DNA of 13,477 nucleotides from an uncultured Actinomycetes bacterium (GTDB lineage: Bacteria > Actinomycetota > Actinomycetes > Nanopelagicales > Nanopelagicaceae). The notes beneath the pieces were generated by a model. That model ran no database searches and was not told where the DNA came from. It was given only the letters and a program-made list of their open reading frames with translations. Where the stretch lies: contig CAIUSQ010000090.1 of NCBI GenBank assembly GCA_903901905.1, forward strand, positions 1 to 13,477, read 5' to 3'. Within the stretch, counting starts at the first letter, position 1, and each line of letters begins with the position of its first letter. This document shows positions 7,841-13,477 of this stretch, in pieces. Both the position numbers and the translations under genes were made by a program.

Positions 7841-7852
7841 TAGACTTTATCC
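7841..7852 (+). promoter_or_regulatory. Candidate leaderless promoter of the gabT-like gene
   Basis: TAGACT (7841-7846) fits the actinobacterial TANNNT -10 consensus and is followed by 6 nt (TTATCC) and ATG at 7853. No clear -35 hexamer is seen, and there is no ribosome site. The upstream arm GGCCTAA (7816-7822) and GGCCTTA (7836-7842) could bind a regulator. Confidence 0.5.
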
Positions 7853-9193
7853 ATGACAACACTTACTGCATTGACTCAAGAGCGTCGGTTGGTAACTGCT
7901 ATTCCAGGACCAAAATCTTTGGAGGCGTTAAAGCGTCGCACAGATTCGACATCTGCTGGTTTGGGCATGGCTATTCCTGTCGTGATTGAACGCGCAAGTG
8001 ATGCAATTCTTCTTGATATTGATGGTAATCAAATTATTGATCTTGGTTCAGGTATTGGTGTTGTAAATGTTGGAAATACCGCTTCCAGGGTTGTTGATCG
8101 TGTTATTGAACAGGTACAAGCATTTACACATACCTGTTTTACTGTCGCTCCTTATATGGGCTACATCGAGGTTTGCGAAAAACTCAATGCGCTAACTCCT
8201 GGAACATTTAAAAAGAAGTCAGTTCTTCTTAATTCTGGTGCTGAAGCTGTTGAAAATGCAGTCAAGATTGCACGTCACTATACAAAGCGCCAAGCAATTG
8301 TTGTTTTTGAACATAGCTATCACGGTCGCACTAACTTGACCATGGCATTGACTGCAAAAAATATGCCGTACAAAGAAGGTTTCGGTCCATTTGCTCCAGA
8401 GATTTATCGTGTGCCCATGCCATATGCCTTCCATTGGATGGGCAACCAAGCGACAATTACAGAAGATGCAATCGAGATGGTTACAAGCAAAATTGAAAAA
8501 GAGATTGGTGCTCACAATGTCGCGGCAATTCTGATCGAACCAATCCAAGGTGAAGGTGGTTTCGTAGTACCACCGGTCGGATTTTTGCCAGCTTTATCAA
8601 AGTATTCAAATGAAAAGGGAATTGTTTTTATTGCCGATGAGGTTCAGACTGGTTTTGCAAGAACTGGAAATATGTTTGCCGTTGAACATGAGAATGTTGT
8701 TCCGGACATGATTGTTACTGCAAAGGGCATTGCAGGTGGTCTTCCACTTGCTGGTGTTACAGGACGCGCAGAGATTATGGATTCAGTGCATGTTGCTGGC
8801 CTTGGTGGAACATATGGTGGAAATCCAATTGCCTGTGCTGCAGCACTTGGAGTGTTCGAGACCATGGAAGCAGAGAAACTTGTAGACCGGGCTAAGCACG
8901 TCGGAAAGATTCTTGGTGATGCATTGCGTCAGATGCAGAGCAAATATTCAGTAATCGGTGAAGTGCGCGGACGTGGAGCAATGCAAGCAATTGAATTAGT
9001 AAAGCCTGGCACTAAAGATCCAAATCCAGATGCAATGAATGCAATAGTTAAGTATTGCCAAAGCAAAGGTGTTCTTGTATTAACTGCAGGAACCTACGGA
9101 AACGTTGTCCGCTTTTTACCTCCACTTGTTATTACAGATGAACTTCTTAATGACGCACTGGGAGTCATAGAAGAGGCTTTAGCCTCTCTATAA
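7853..9193 (+). CDS. gabT: 4-aminobutyrate (GABA) aminotransferase-like PLP enzyme
   Basis: This 446-residue class III aminotransferase should transfer the amino group of 4-aminobutyrate, or 5-aminovalerate, to 2-oxoglutarate, giving succinate (or glutarate) semialdehyde and glutamate. Visible family features are LGSGIGVVNVG (64-74), the PLP phosphate-binding NSGAEAVENAVKIAR (127-141), HSYHGRT (154-160), EPIQGEGG (229-236), D262 in ADEVQTGFARTG, and the PLP lysine K291 in TAKGIAGGLPLAG. Length fits actinobacterial GabT (about 445-450). It is divergent from an Orn/Lys/Arg decarboxylase, so a path from a diamine to an amino acid and then its semialdehyde is suggested; the diamine-oxidising step and the semialdehyde dehydrogenase are not in the window. 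Other omega-aminotransferase substrates remain possible. Translation probably starts on a leaderless mRNA. Confidence 0.93.
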   Translation: MTTLTALTQERRLVTAIPGPKSLEALKRRTDSTSAGLGMAIPVVIERASDAILLDIDGNQIIDLGSGIGVVNVGNTASRVVDRVIEQVQAFTHTCFTVAPYMGYIEVCEKLNALTPGTFKKKSVLLNSGAEAVENAVKIARHYTKRQAIVVFEHSYHGRTNLTMALTAKNMPYKEGFGPFAPEIYRVPMPYAFHWMGNQATITEDAIEMVTSKIEKEIGAHNVAAILIEPIQGEGGFVVPPVGFLPALSKYSNEKGIVFIADEVQTGFARTGNMFAVEHENVVPDMIVTAKGIAGGLPLAGVTGRAEIMDSVHVAGLGGTYGGNPIACAAALGVFETMEAEKLVDRAKHVGKILGDALRQMQSKYSVIGEVRGRGAMQAIELVKPGTKDPNPDAMNAIVKYCQSKGVLVLTAGTYGNVVRFLPPLVITDELLNDALGVIEEALASL

Positions 9194-9218
9194 ATCCGCT
9201 TTGTTGCGAGTGGCTAGT

Positions 9219-9248
9219 TTGCAATACAAGCAACTGGTCACATAAAGT
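9219..9248 (+). promoter_or_regulatory. Promoter of the riboswitch-terC transcript
   Basis: TTGCAA (9219-9224) and TAAAGT (9243-9248) are 18 bp apart. The predicted start at about 9255-9256 falls one or two bases before the first base of the riboswitch P1 stem, which supports both calls. Confidence 0.6.
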
Positions 9249-9256
9249 TCTCCTCA

Positions 9257-9366
9257 GTTAAGGGGAGTACCTCGCAAATGCACCTTCGTCAATACGGATA
9301 GAAATATCCCGGAGCTGCGACCATATTCTGGTTGAGGGAGACCTTGGCATCACTGGCCCCTTTAAC
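9257..9366 (+). ncRNA. yybP-ykoY manganese riboswitch
   Basis: The terC leader carries the conserved parts of the yybP-ykoY Mn2+ aptamer in order. P1 pairs GTTAAGGGG (9257-9265) with CCCCTTTAAC (9357-9366, one bulged T). The first signature, GGGGAGTA, is at 9262-9269. P2 pairs TCGCA (9272-9276) with TGCGA (9316-9320). The CTTCGTCAATACGG segment (9283-9297) leads into a small hairpin GGATA-GAAA-TATCC (9296-9309). The second signature, GAGACCTTGGC, is at 9338-9348. In known members Mn2+ docks the two signature loops and switches the downstream gene on. No intrinsic terminator with a T-run follows, so control is more likely at translation, through the weak AGGT ribosome site at 9371-9374. It fits the TerC gene it precedes. 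Confidence 0.9.
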
Positions 9367-9381
9367 GAATAGGTAATCAAA

Positions 9382-10386
9382 ATGGATGTAACTCTTTTAA
9401 CTTGGACTCTTGTTGTCGGCGCAATAATCGCTTTAATCGTTGTTGACTTGCTGACCGTTAGTCGCAAGCCACACGATGTAATGTTTAAAGAGGCAGCAAT
9501 TTGGTCCATCTTTTACATCGGTGTAGCAATCGCATTTGGTGTTTGGGTTTGGCAGATAGCAGGTTCTCAATTTGGTACCGAGTATTTTGCAGCTTACCTA
9601 GTTGAGAAATCCTTATCTGTGGACAACCTTTTTGTATTTATCATTATTTTGGCCCAGTTTAAAGTGCCATCGATTTACCACCAGAGAGTATTGATGTTTG
9701 GCGTCATTCTCGCTCTTGTTCTTCGCGCGATCTTTATCGCAATTGGCGCTGCAGCCTTGGCAGCATTTAGCTTCACATTTGTAATCTTTGGAGCAATCTT
9801 GATCTGGACAGGTGTTGGCCTCTTTAAGCACTGGGATGAAGATCCATCTCCTGAGGATAATTTCTTAGTGCGTTCAATTCGAAAGCGCATCGCAATGACG
9901 GATGAATACGATGGATCCAAGATTTTCACTCGCCTCAATGGCAAGCGAATTGCCACTCCAATGTTTTTGGTAATGATCGCAATTGCTTCTACAGACTTGC
10001 TCTTTGCACTCGATTCAATTCCTGCAACATTTGGAGTGACGCAAGAGCCATTCTTAGTCTTTGCAGCCAATGCATTTGCTTTGCTTGGATTACGTGCTCT
10101 TTACTTCTTACTTAAGGGGCTTTTGGACAAACTGGTTTATCTATCTCTGGGACTGTCAGTGATTCTGATGTTTATTGGGGTTAAGTTGATCATGACTTAC
10201 CTTCACGAAACGTGGAGTGAAGTCCCAAAGATTCCAACTCTTGTGAGCCTTGCAGTAATTGCAGTGATCTTGATTGTTTCAACAGTGGCCAGCTTGATTA
10301 AGGTCAAGAAGGATCCAAGTGCTCATGCTCACGCTGGCCGCGTAACTAATGCAAAAAAACCGCATAGTCGTAGCCAGGAAAAATAA
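9382..10386 (+). CDS. TerC/Alx family integral membrane protein, probable Mn2+ exporter
   Basis: This 334-residue polytopic membrane protein belongs to the TerC family. Hydrophobic segments lie at about 5-25, 38-60, 76-92, 104-125, 127-148, 193-212, 222-245, 248-270 and 285-305. Conserved acidic residues sit in EKSLSVDNLFVF (E75, D81) and STDLLFALDSIPA (D205, D211), typical of the family and likely to handle a metal ion. A charged cytoplasmic loop (about 148-190) separates the two halves, and the tail is basic (KKDP, KKPHSRSQEK). Related proteins (Alx, MeeY/MeeF, YkoY) export manganese or help load metal onto exported proteins; members named for tellurium resistance are also known. The yybP-ykoY riboswitch just upstream favours a manganese role. 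Start at ATG 9382 follows a weak AGGT ribosome site. It converges with pmbA 31 bp downstream. Confidence 0.94.
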   Translation: MDVTLLTWTLVVGAIIALIVVDLLTVSRKPHDVMFKEAAIWSIFYIGVAIAFGVWVWQIAGSQFGTEYFAAYLVEKSLSVDNLFVFIIILAQFKVPSIYHQRVLMFGVILALVLRAIFIAIGAAALAAFSFTFVIFGAILIWTGVGLFKHWDEDPSPEDNFLVRSIRKRIAMTDEYDGSKIFTRLNGKRIATPMFLVMIAIASTDLLFALDSIPATFGVTQEPFLVFAANAFALLGLRALYFLLKGLLDKLVYLSLGLSVILMFIGVKLIMTYLHETWSEVPKIPTLVSLAVIAVILIVSTVASLIKVKKDPSAHAHAGRVTNAKKPHSRSQEK

Positions 10387-10402
10387 TTTCTAACAATGTT
10401 GA

Positions 10403-10438
10403 ACTGTGAGTTTGGGTTTAGTTACCTGGGCTCACAGT
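10403..10438. terminator. Inverted repeat between convergent terC and pmbA
   Basis: ACTGTGAG (10403-10410) and CTCACAGT (10431-10438) form an 8-bp perfect stem around a 20-nt loop. It spans the pmbA stop codon and lies 16 bp after the terC stop. The loop is long and no clear T-run follows on either strand, so it is only a candidate for a bidirectional terminator. Confidence 0.35.
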
Positions 10439-11800
10439 CGACATGTTGAAACCTTCAATGACCATCGGTGGCACCGACACACTTGTTATATCTTCAGCCC
10501 ATTCGCGTGGCTGAGTCCATTCGGTAGCACCAGCATGTGCGATACGCGATAGTGCACTCACCGGTGAGTCATTCCAACGGAAGTTGTTTGTGGCACCTTG
10601 TACTTCGCCATTTTTTACGAAATAAACACCATCACGTGTTAGACCTGTAAGAAGCAATGAGTTTGGATCAACCTCACGGATGTACCACAGCGTTGTAAGA
10701 AGCAATCCGTTATCAACCTTCTTAACGAGATCCTCTAAATTTCCAGCTCCACCATCAACGTTCATGATTAAGTTATCGCCAATTGGTGTGTATGGAAGTG
10801 ATGTCAGTTGTGCACTTGCCCGAGTCTGAACTAGTGATTGCAGAACACCATCTTTAATCCAATCAACTTGAGACTGCTTCTGGCCATTATCAAAGACTGA
10901 AGTAAATGAGCTACTAGATGATGCGGATACAAATGGTGAGCCAGTAAGTACTGGGTGAGTAGGTGTGCTGAAGAGTTGCAGACCTACATTAGATAACTTC
11001 TCACCAATTCGTGTTCCGCCACCCTTCTTTGAAAAAACACTCTGACCTTCAAATGCATCTCGTCCACCAGCAACCCACATCATGTAAACATAGAGGTCGG
11101 CGATAGATCCTGAAGGGAAAACAGTGTCGTAACGACCAGCAGGAAGCTCAATCTTCTTTGCTTGCCACTCTAAACGTTGACGAATGTTTGCATCGATCTT
11201 TGCAACTGAAACATCCTTGAAATTATGGGTTTCAACACCTTCCCAGGTAGAACGTGATCTCTGATGAGATTTGCCTGTCATCTCGACACGGCCTACTGGA
11301 GAATCATGACGCAAGCGCATGCCGCCCTTTGATCCAACCCAAATTGATTGGTGTGTGTGTTCGGCGTAACCAAAGAGTTCAATTGCATCAGCCTTGGAAC
11401 GGTGCATCATTTCTCCAAGCTCAGGTGCAAATTTTGAGTACACGTCTGGACCTGTCGGAATGTGCGGAGCGCTCCAATTTCCAAAAGCTACATCGCGAGC
11501 AAGTGGAGCGAAATCCTCTGCAGCACCTGCTGATTTTGCCGTTGCGTTTGCTTCAGAAAGGATTGCATCGATATCACTTTCATCAACATTGGTACGTGTA
11601 ACGGCACCAGTTGCCATAGATCCACCTACTGCGACAAATGCAATAACAGTGACATTGCGTTGTGCAATCACACCGTTTGTAGTCAATGTGCTACTTGCCC
11701 AACGAAGGTTGGCTTGTGTGCTGTCCTGGACAATAACAATGCAGTCATCTGTTGTAGAACGGGCAAGGATCTTTTCAATGAGATCTTGTGCTGAAATCAT
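10418..11800 (-). CDS. pmbA: PmbA/TldE, partner subunit of the TldD metalloprotease
   Basis: This 460-residue protein belongs to the PmbA (TldE) family, about the usual length of 450. TldE subunits share the TldD fold but lack the zinc-binding HExxxH motif; none is seen here, in agreement. The N-terminal half has GVIAQRNVTVIAFV and the SDIDAILSEANATA region; the C-terminal half holds VFPSGSIADLYVYMMW, GTRIGEKLSNVGLQ and a SLLLTGLTRDGVYFVKNGEV segment near the end, typical of the family. With TldD it forms a heterodimer that cuts unfolded or ribosomally made peptides (in E. coli, microcin B17 maturation and CcdA breakdown). The ATG overlaps the tldD stop as ATGA (11797-11800), indicating translational coupling and one operon. 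No peptide-substrate gene is visible nearby, so its target here is unknown. Confidence 0.94.
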   Translation of the reverse strand: MISAQDLIEKILARSTTDDCIVIVQDSTQANLRWASSTLTTNGVIAQRNVTVIAFVAVGGSMATGAVTRTNVDESDIDAILSEANATAKSAGAAEDFAPLARDVAFGNWSAPHIPTGPDVYSKFAPELGEMMHRSKADAIELFGYAEHTHQSIWVGSKGGMRLRHDSPVGRVEMTGKSHQRSRSTWEGVETHNFKDVSVAKIDANIRQRLEWQAKKIELPAGRYDTVFPSGSIADLYVYMMWVAGGRDAFEGQSVFSKKGGGTRIGEKLSNVGLQLFSTPTHPVLTGSPFVSASSSSSFTSVFDNGQKQSQVDWIKDGVLQSLVQTRASAQLTSLPYTPIGDNLIMNVDGGAGNLEDLVKKVDNGLLLTTLWYIREVDPNSLLLTGLTRDGVYFVKNGEVQGATNNFRWNDSPVSALSRIAHAGATEWTQPREWAEDITSVSVPPMVIEGFNMSTVSPGN

Positions 11801-13299
11801 TTGCTCGCCTCCGCAACTGTGTTAAGAACATTTACTTTGTCGAATACCGCAGCTGGACAGCCGTGGCTGACCGCCGCCACCTGCCCTGGTTGTGCCTTAC
11901 CGCAGTTGAATGCGCCACCTAGAACATATGTAGACGGCCCACCAACATTTTTCATCGAGCCCCAGAAATCTGTAGTTGTTGCTTGGTATGCAACATCTTT
12001 TAATTGGCCAGTAATTTTTCCATTCTTAATGCGGTGGAACTGCTGACCAGTAAATTGGAAGTTATAGCGCTGCATATCAATCGACCAAGACTTATCTCCA
12101 AGAATATAGATACCGTCTTCTACCGATTCGATTAACTTTTCAAGAGTAGGACCATTTGGATTTGCCTGTAGGGAAACATTTGGCATGCGTTGAATTGGCA
12201 CATGTGCCGGAGAGTCAGAGTAAGCACAGCCATTACTGCGTTCTTTATCAACTGCTGCAGCGATTCTGCGATCTAGTTGATACCCAACCAAAACGCCATC
12301 TTTAACGATATCCCAGCGCTGTGCTGCAACACCTTCATCATCCCAACCCACGGTGCTTAAACCGTGTTCGGTATTGCGATCGCCGGTGACATTCATCAAG
12401 GAAGATCCATACTTTAGAGTTCCAAGTTTGTCTGGTGTTGCAAAGGAAGTTCCCGCGTAGTTGGCTTCATATCCAATTGCACGATCTAATTCAGTGGCAT
12501 GACCAATTGATTCGTGAATCGTTAACCAAAGATTAGATGGGTGAATCAAAAGATCGTAACGACCTGGCTCTACAGACGGTGCAGCAACCTTTTCTGCAAG
12601 AAGTGTTGGTAGTTGTTCAATCTCGGCATCCCAATTCCAGATTGAGTTATCCATCCACTCCCAGCCAAATCCTGCTGGTTGAGCAAGTGTGCGCATTGAT
12701 TCAAAACCGTGGTCGCCAGTTGAAATCGCTTCAATCTGAGTCTGAACTCGTACACGTTGTTGCGTTGTACTTGTTCCGGCAGAGTCGGCATAATGCTTTT
12801 GCTCTTTGACATACATGGTATGAGCACCAGTGTGGTTGACACCTTTTGATGCAAGTAACTTTGAACTCAGTGACGCAAGACGATCCTTCTTGTCTGCACT
12901 AGATACAGAGAAAGGATCAATCTCATAAGTAGAGACCCAACTCTTCTTTGCATAGACTGGTTCTGGAACAAGAGAGATCTCATCGGTTGAAAGCGGCTTG
13001 GAAGTCTTTGCCATCGCAACAGCTGTTGCTGCAAGTTTCTGAGCTGACTCAACGCTTACATCGGGAGATGAAGCAAAGCCCCACGTACCATTAACGATAA
13101 CTCGCACACCGATTCCAAAGTTGGTTTCATCAGATTGGGTTTCAGGCTTTGCATCACGAAGAGAAAGTAACCCTGTACGGGTCCGTTCAATTCGAACATC
13201 TGCATGTGAAGCCCCAGCGCTTGTCGCTGCGCTGAGCGCTGCATCTGAGACCTTCTCCAGTGGTAGAGCTAGGAAATCGGCATCAACAGTCTTAATCAT
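11797..13299 (-). CDS. tldD: TldD-type zinc metalloprotease
   Basis: This 500-residue protein is the catalytic half of the TldD/TldE protease. The zinc-binding motif HESIGH (HExxxH: H262, E263, H267) sits in WLTIHESIGHATELDR, and the C-terminal cysteine ligand is probably C466 in GGAFNCGKAQPGQ, followed by SHGCP (C481), as in actinobacterial members. The N-terminal part has SHADVRIERTRTG and GVRVIVNGTWGFAS, also characteristic. It should degrade unfolded or unstructured peptides in the cytosol. I start it at ATG 13299 because AGGGTGG lies 5 nt upstream; an in-frame ATG at 13323 has no ribosome site. It overlaps pmbA by 4 bp and is divergent from rnpB. The common role in peptide maturation is known for other bacteria; no precursor peptide gene is seen here, so general peptide turnover is the safer reading. 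Confidence 0.95.
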   Translation of the reverse strand: MIKTVDADFLALPLEKVSDAALSAATSAGASHADVRIERTRTGLLSLRDAKPETQSDETNFGIGVRVIVNGTWGFASSPDVSVESAQKLAATAVAMAKTSKPLSTDEISLVPEPVYAKKSWVSTYEIDPFSVSSADKKDRLASLSSKLLASKGVNHTGAHTMYVKEQKHYADSAGTSTTQQRVRVQTQIEAISTGDHGFESMRTLAQPAGFGWEWMDNSIWNWDAEIEQLPTLLAEKVAAPSVEPGRYDLLIHPSNLWLTIHESIGHATELDRAIGYEANYAGTSFATPDKLGTLKYGSSLMNVTGDRNTEHGLSTVGWDDEGVAAQRWDIVKDGVLVGYQLDRRIAAAVDKERSNGCAYSDSPAHVPIQRMPNVSLQANPNGPTLEKLIESVEDGIYILGDKSWSIDMQRYNFQFTGQQFHRIKNGKITGQLKDVAYQATTTDFWGSMKNVGGPSTYVLGGAFNCGKAQPGQVAAVSHGCPAAVFDKVNVLNTVAEASK

Positions 13300-13323
13300 G
13301 GGTACCACCCTAAAGGAACTCAT

Positions 13324-13352
13324 TACATATCGCCATTATTCTCGCGTACCAT
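13324..13352. promoter_or_regulatory. Overlapping divergent promoters of rnpB and tldD
   Basis: For rnpB (+), TACCAT (13347-13352) fits TANNNT and has TTACAT 18 bp upstream (13323-13328). For tldD (-), GAGAAT (13343-13338) lies in the 11-mer ACGCGAGAATA shared with aceE and would start a leader of about 30 nt holding the AGGGTGG ribosome site. The two hexamers are only 3 bp apart, so the two polymerases could exclude each other. Confidence 0.4.
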
Positions 13353-13359
13353 TAGGTAA

Positions 13360-13477
13360 CGAAGAGTCGCCCGGATCACCGCGTTATAACGCAAGTTATA
13401 CCGAGGAAAGTCCGGACTTCGCAGAGCAAGGCGGTGGGTAACTCCCACCCGGAGCAATCCGCGGGAACAGTGCAACA
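13360..13477 (+). ncRNA. rnpB: RNase P RNA (rnpB), 3' truncated by the window
   Basis: This is the catalytic RNA of RNase P, which removes 5' leaders from tRNA precursors such as the tRNA-Val in this window. The diagnostic conserved block GAGGAAAGTCCGGAC is at 13403-13417, followed by the usual TTCGCAGAGCA stretch, a variable hairpin GGTGGG-TAACT-CCCACC (13433-13449), CGCGGG and ACAGTGCAACA at the window end. A 12-bp palindrome GCGTTATAACGC (13381-13392) forms an upstream stem. The order matches bacterial type A RNA. Only about 118 nt of an expected 350-400 are present. The 5' end is estimated from the TACCAT -10 hexamer and could be off by several bases, since the P1 partner lies outside the window. 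Confidence 0.93.

Noticed and set aside
8219..8548. Open frame of 109 codons on the minus strand inside the gabT-like gene
   Set aside because: It is antisense to conserved PLP-binding segments, and its cysteine- and asparagine-rich translation resembles no protein.
9382..10386. Tellurite resistance function for the TerC protein
   Set aside because: No ter operon genes are present and a manganese riboswitch precedes it, so metal (Mn2+) handling is the better reading.
11394..11825. Open frame of 143 codons on the + strand across pmbA and the tldD end
   Set aside because: It lies fully antisense to strongly recognisable protein-coding sequence, has no ribosome site and no family resemblance; it is a by-product of codon use in the real genes.
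13121..13441. Open frame of 106 codons on the + strand spanning the tldD start and rnpB
   Set aside because: It is antisense to tldD and runs into the structured rnpB RNA, so it cannot be a normal gene.
1..13477. Mobile element, CRISPR array, prophage or defence island
   Set aside because: No transposase, integrase, long terminal inverted repeats or regularly spaced repeats were seen, and the tRNA has no adjacent integrase or duplicated 3' end in the window.

Overview
The window looks like a chromosomal piece of a low-GC actinobacterium, most likely a streamlined freshwater lineage of the acI / Nanopelagicales type. Three things support this. First, the gene content and order are actinobacterial: an aceE-type pyruvate dehydrogenase E1, a DUF3052 protein and an AhpE-type peroxiredoxin sit side by side, followed by a zinc-ribbon protein and an RNase HI-phosphatase fusion, which resembles the Rv2241 to Rv2228c stretch of Mycobacterium tuberculosis from memory. 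Second, the base composition is AT-rich by eye (low 40s % GC). Third, gaps are very short and many start codons look leaderless. The taxon is an inference; no ribosomal RNA is present to confirm it.

Layout from left to right. 1-567 (+): 3' part of a thioredoxin/TPR co-chaperone-like gene. 577-3297 (-): aceE, convergent with it. 3404-4261 (+): DUF3052 protein and ahpE. 4315-4386 (+): tRNA-Val(UAC). 4509-6322 (+): two-gene unit of a coiled-coil zinc-ribbon protein and an RNase HI/phosphatase fusion. 6335-7774 (-): PLP-dependent Orn/Lys/Arg decarboxylase, divergent from 7853-9193 (+): GabT-like aminotransferase. 9257-9366: yybP-ykoY manganese riboswitch in front of 9382-10386 (+), a TerC-family membrane protein. 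10418-13299 (-): tldD-pmbA operon with an ATGA overlap. 13360-13477 (+): 5' part of rnpB (RNase P RNA), cut by the window end.

Functional links. AceE feeds acetyl-CoA into central metabolism; AhpE removes peroxides. The decarboxylase and GabT together suggest amine (polyamine or cadaverine) and 4-/5-aminocarboxylate metabolism. TerC under a Mn2+ riboswitch indicates manganese efflux or homeostasis. TldD/PmbA form a two-subunit metalloprotease. RNase HI and rnpB are housekeeping RNA functions.

No mobile element, CRISPR array, phage gene or defence system was seen. The window is mostly core genome. The most informative non-coding signals are the manganese riboswitch with its promoter, and a repeated arrangement in which a -10-like hexamer lies exactly 6 nt before the start codon.
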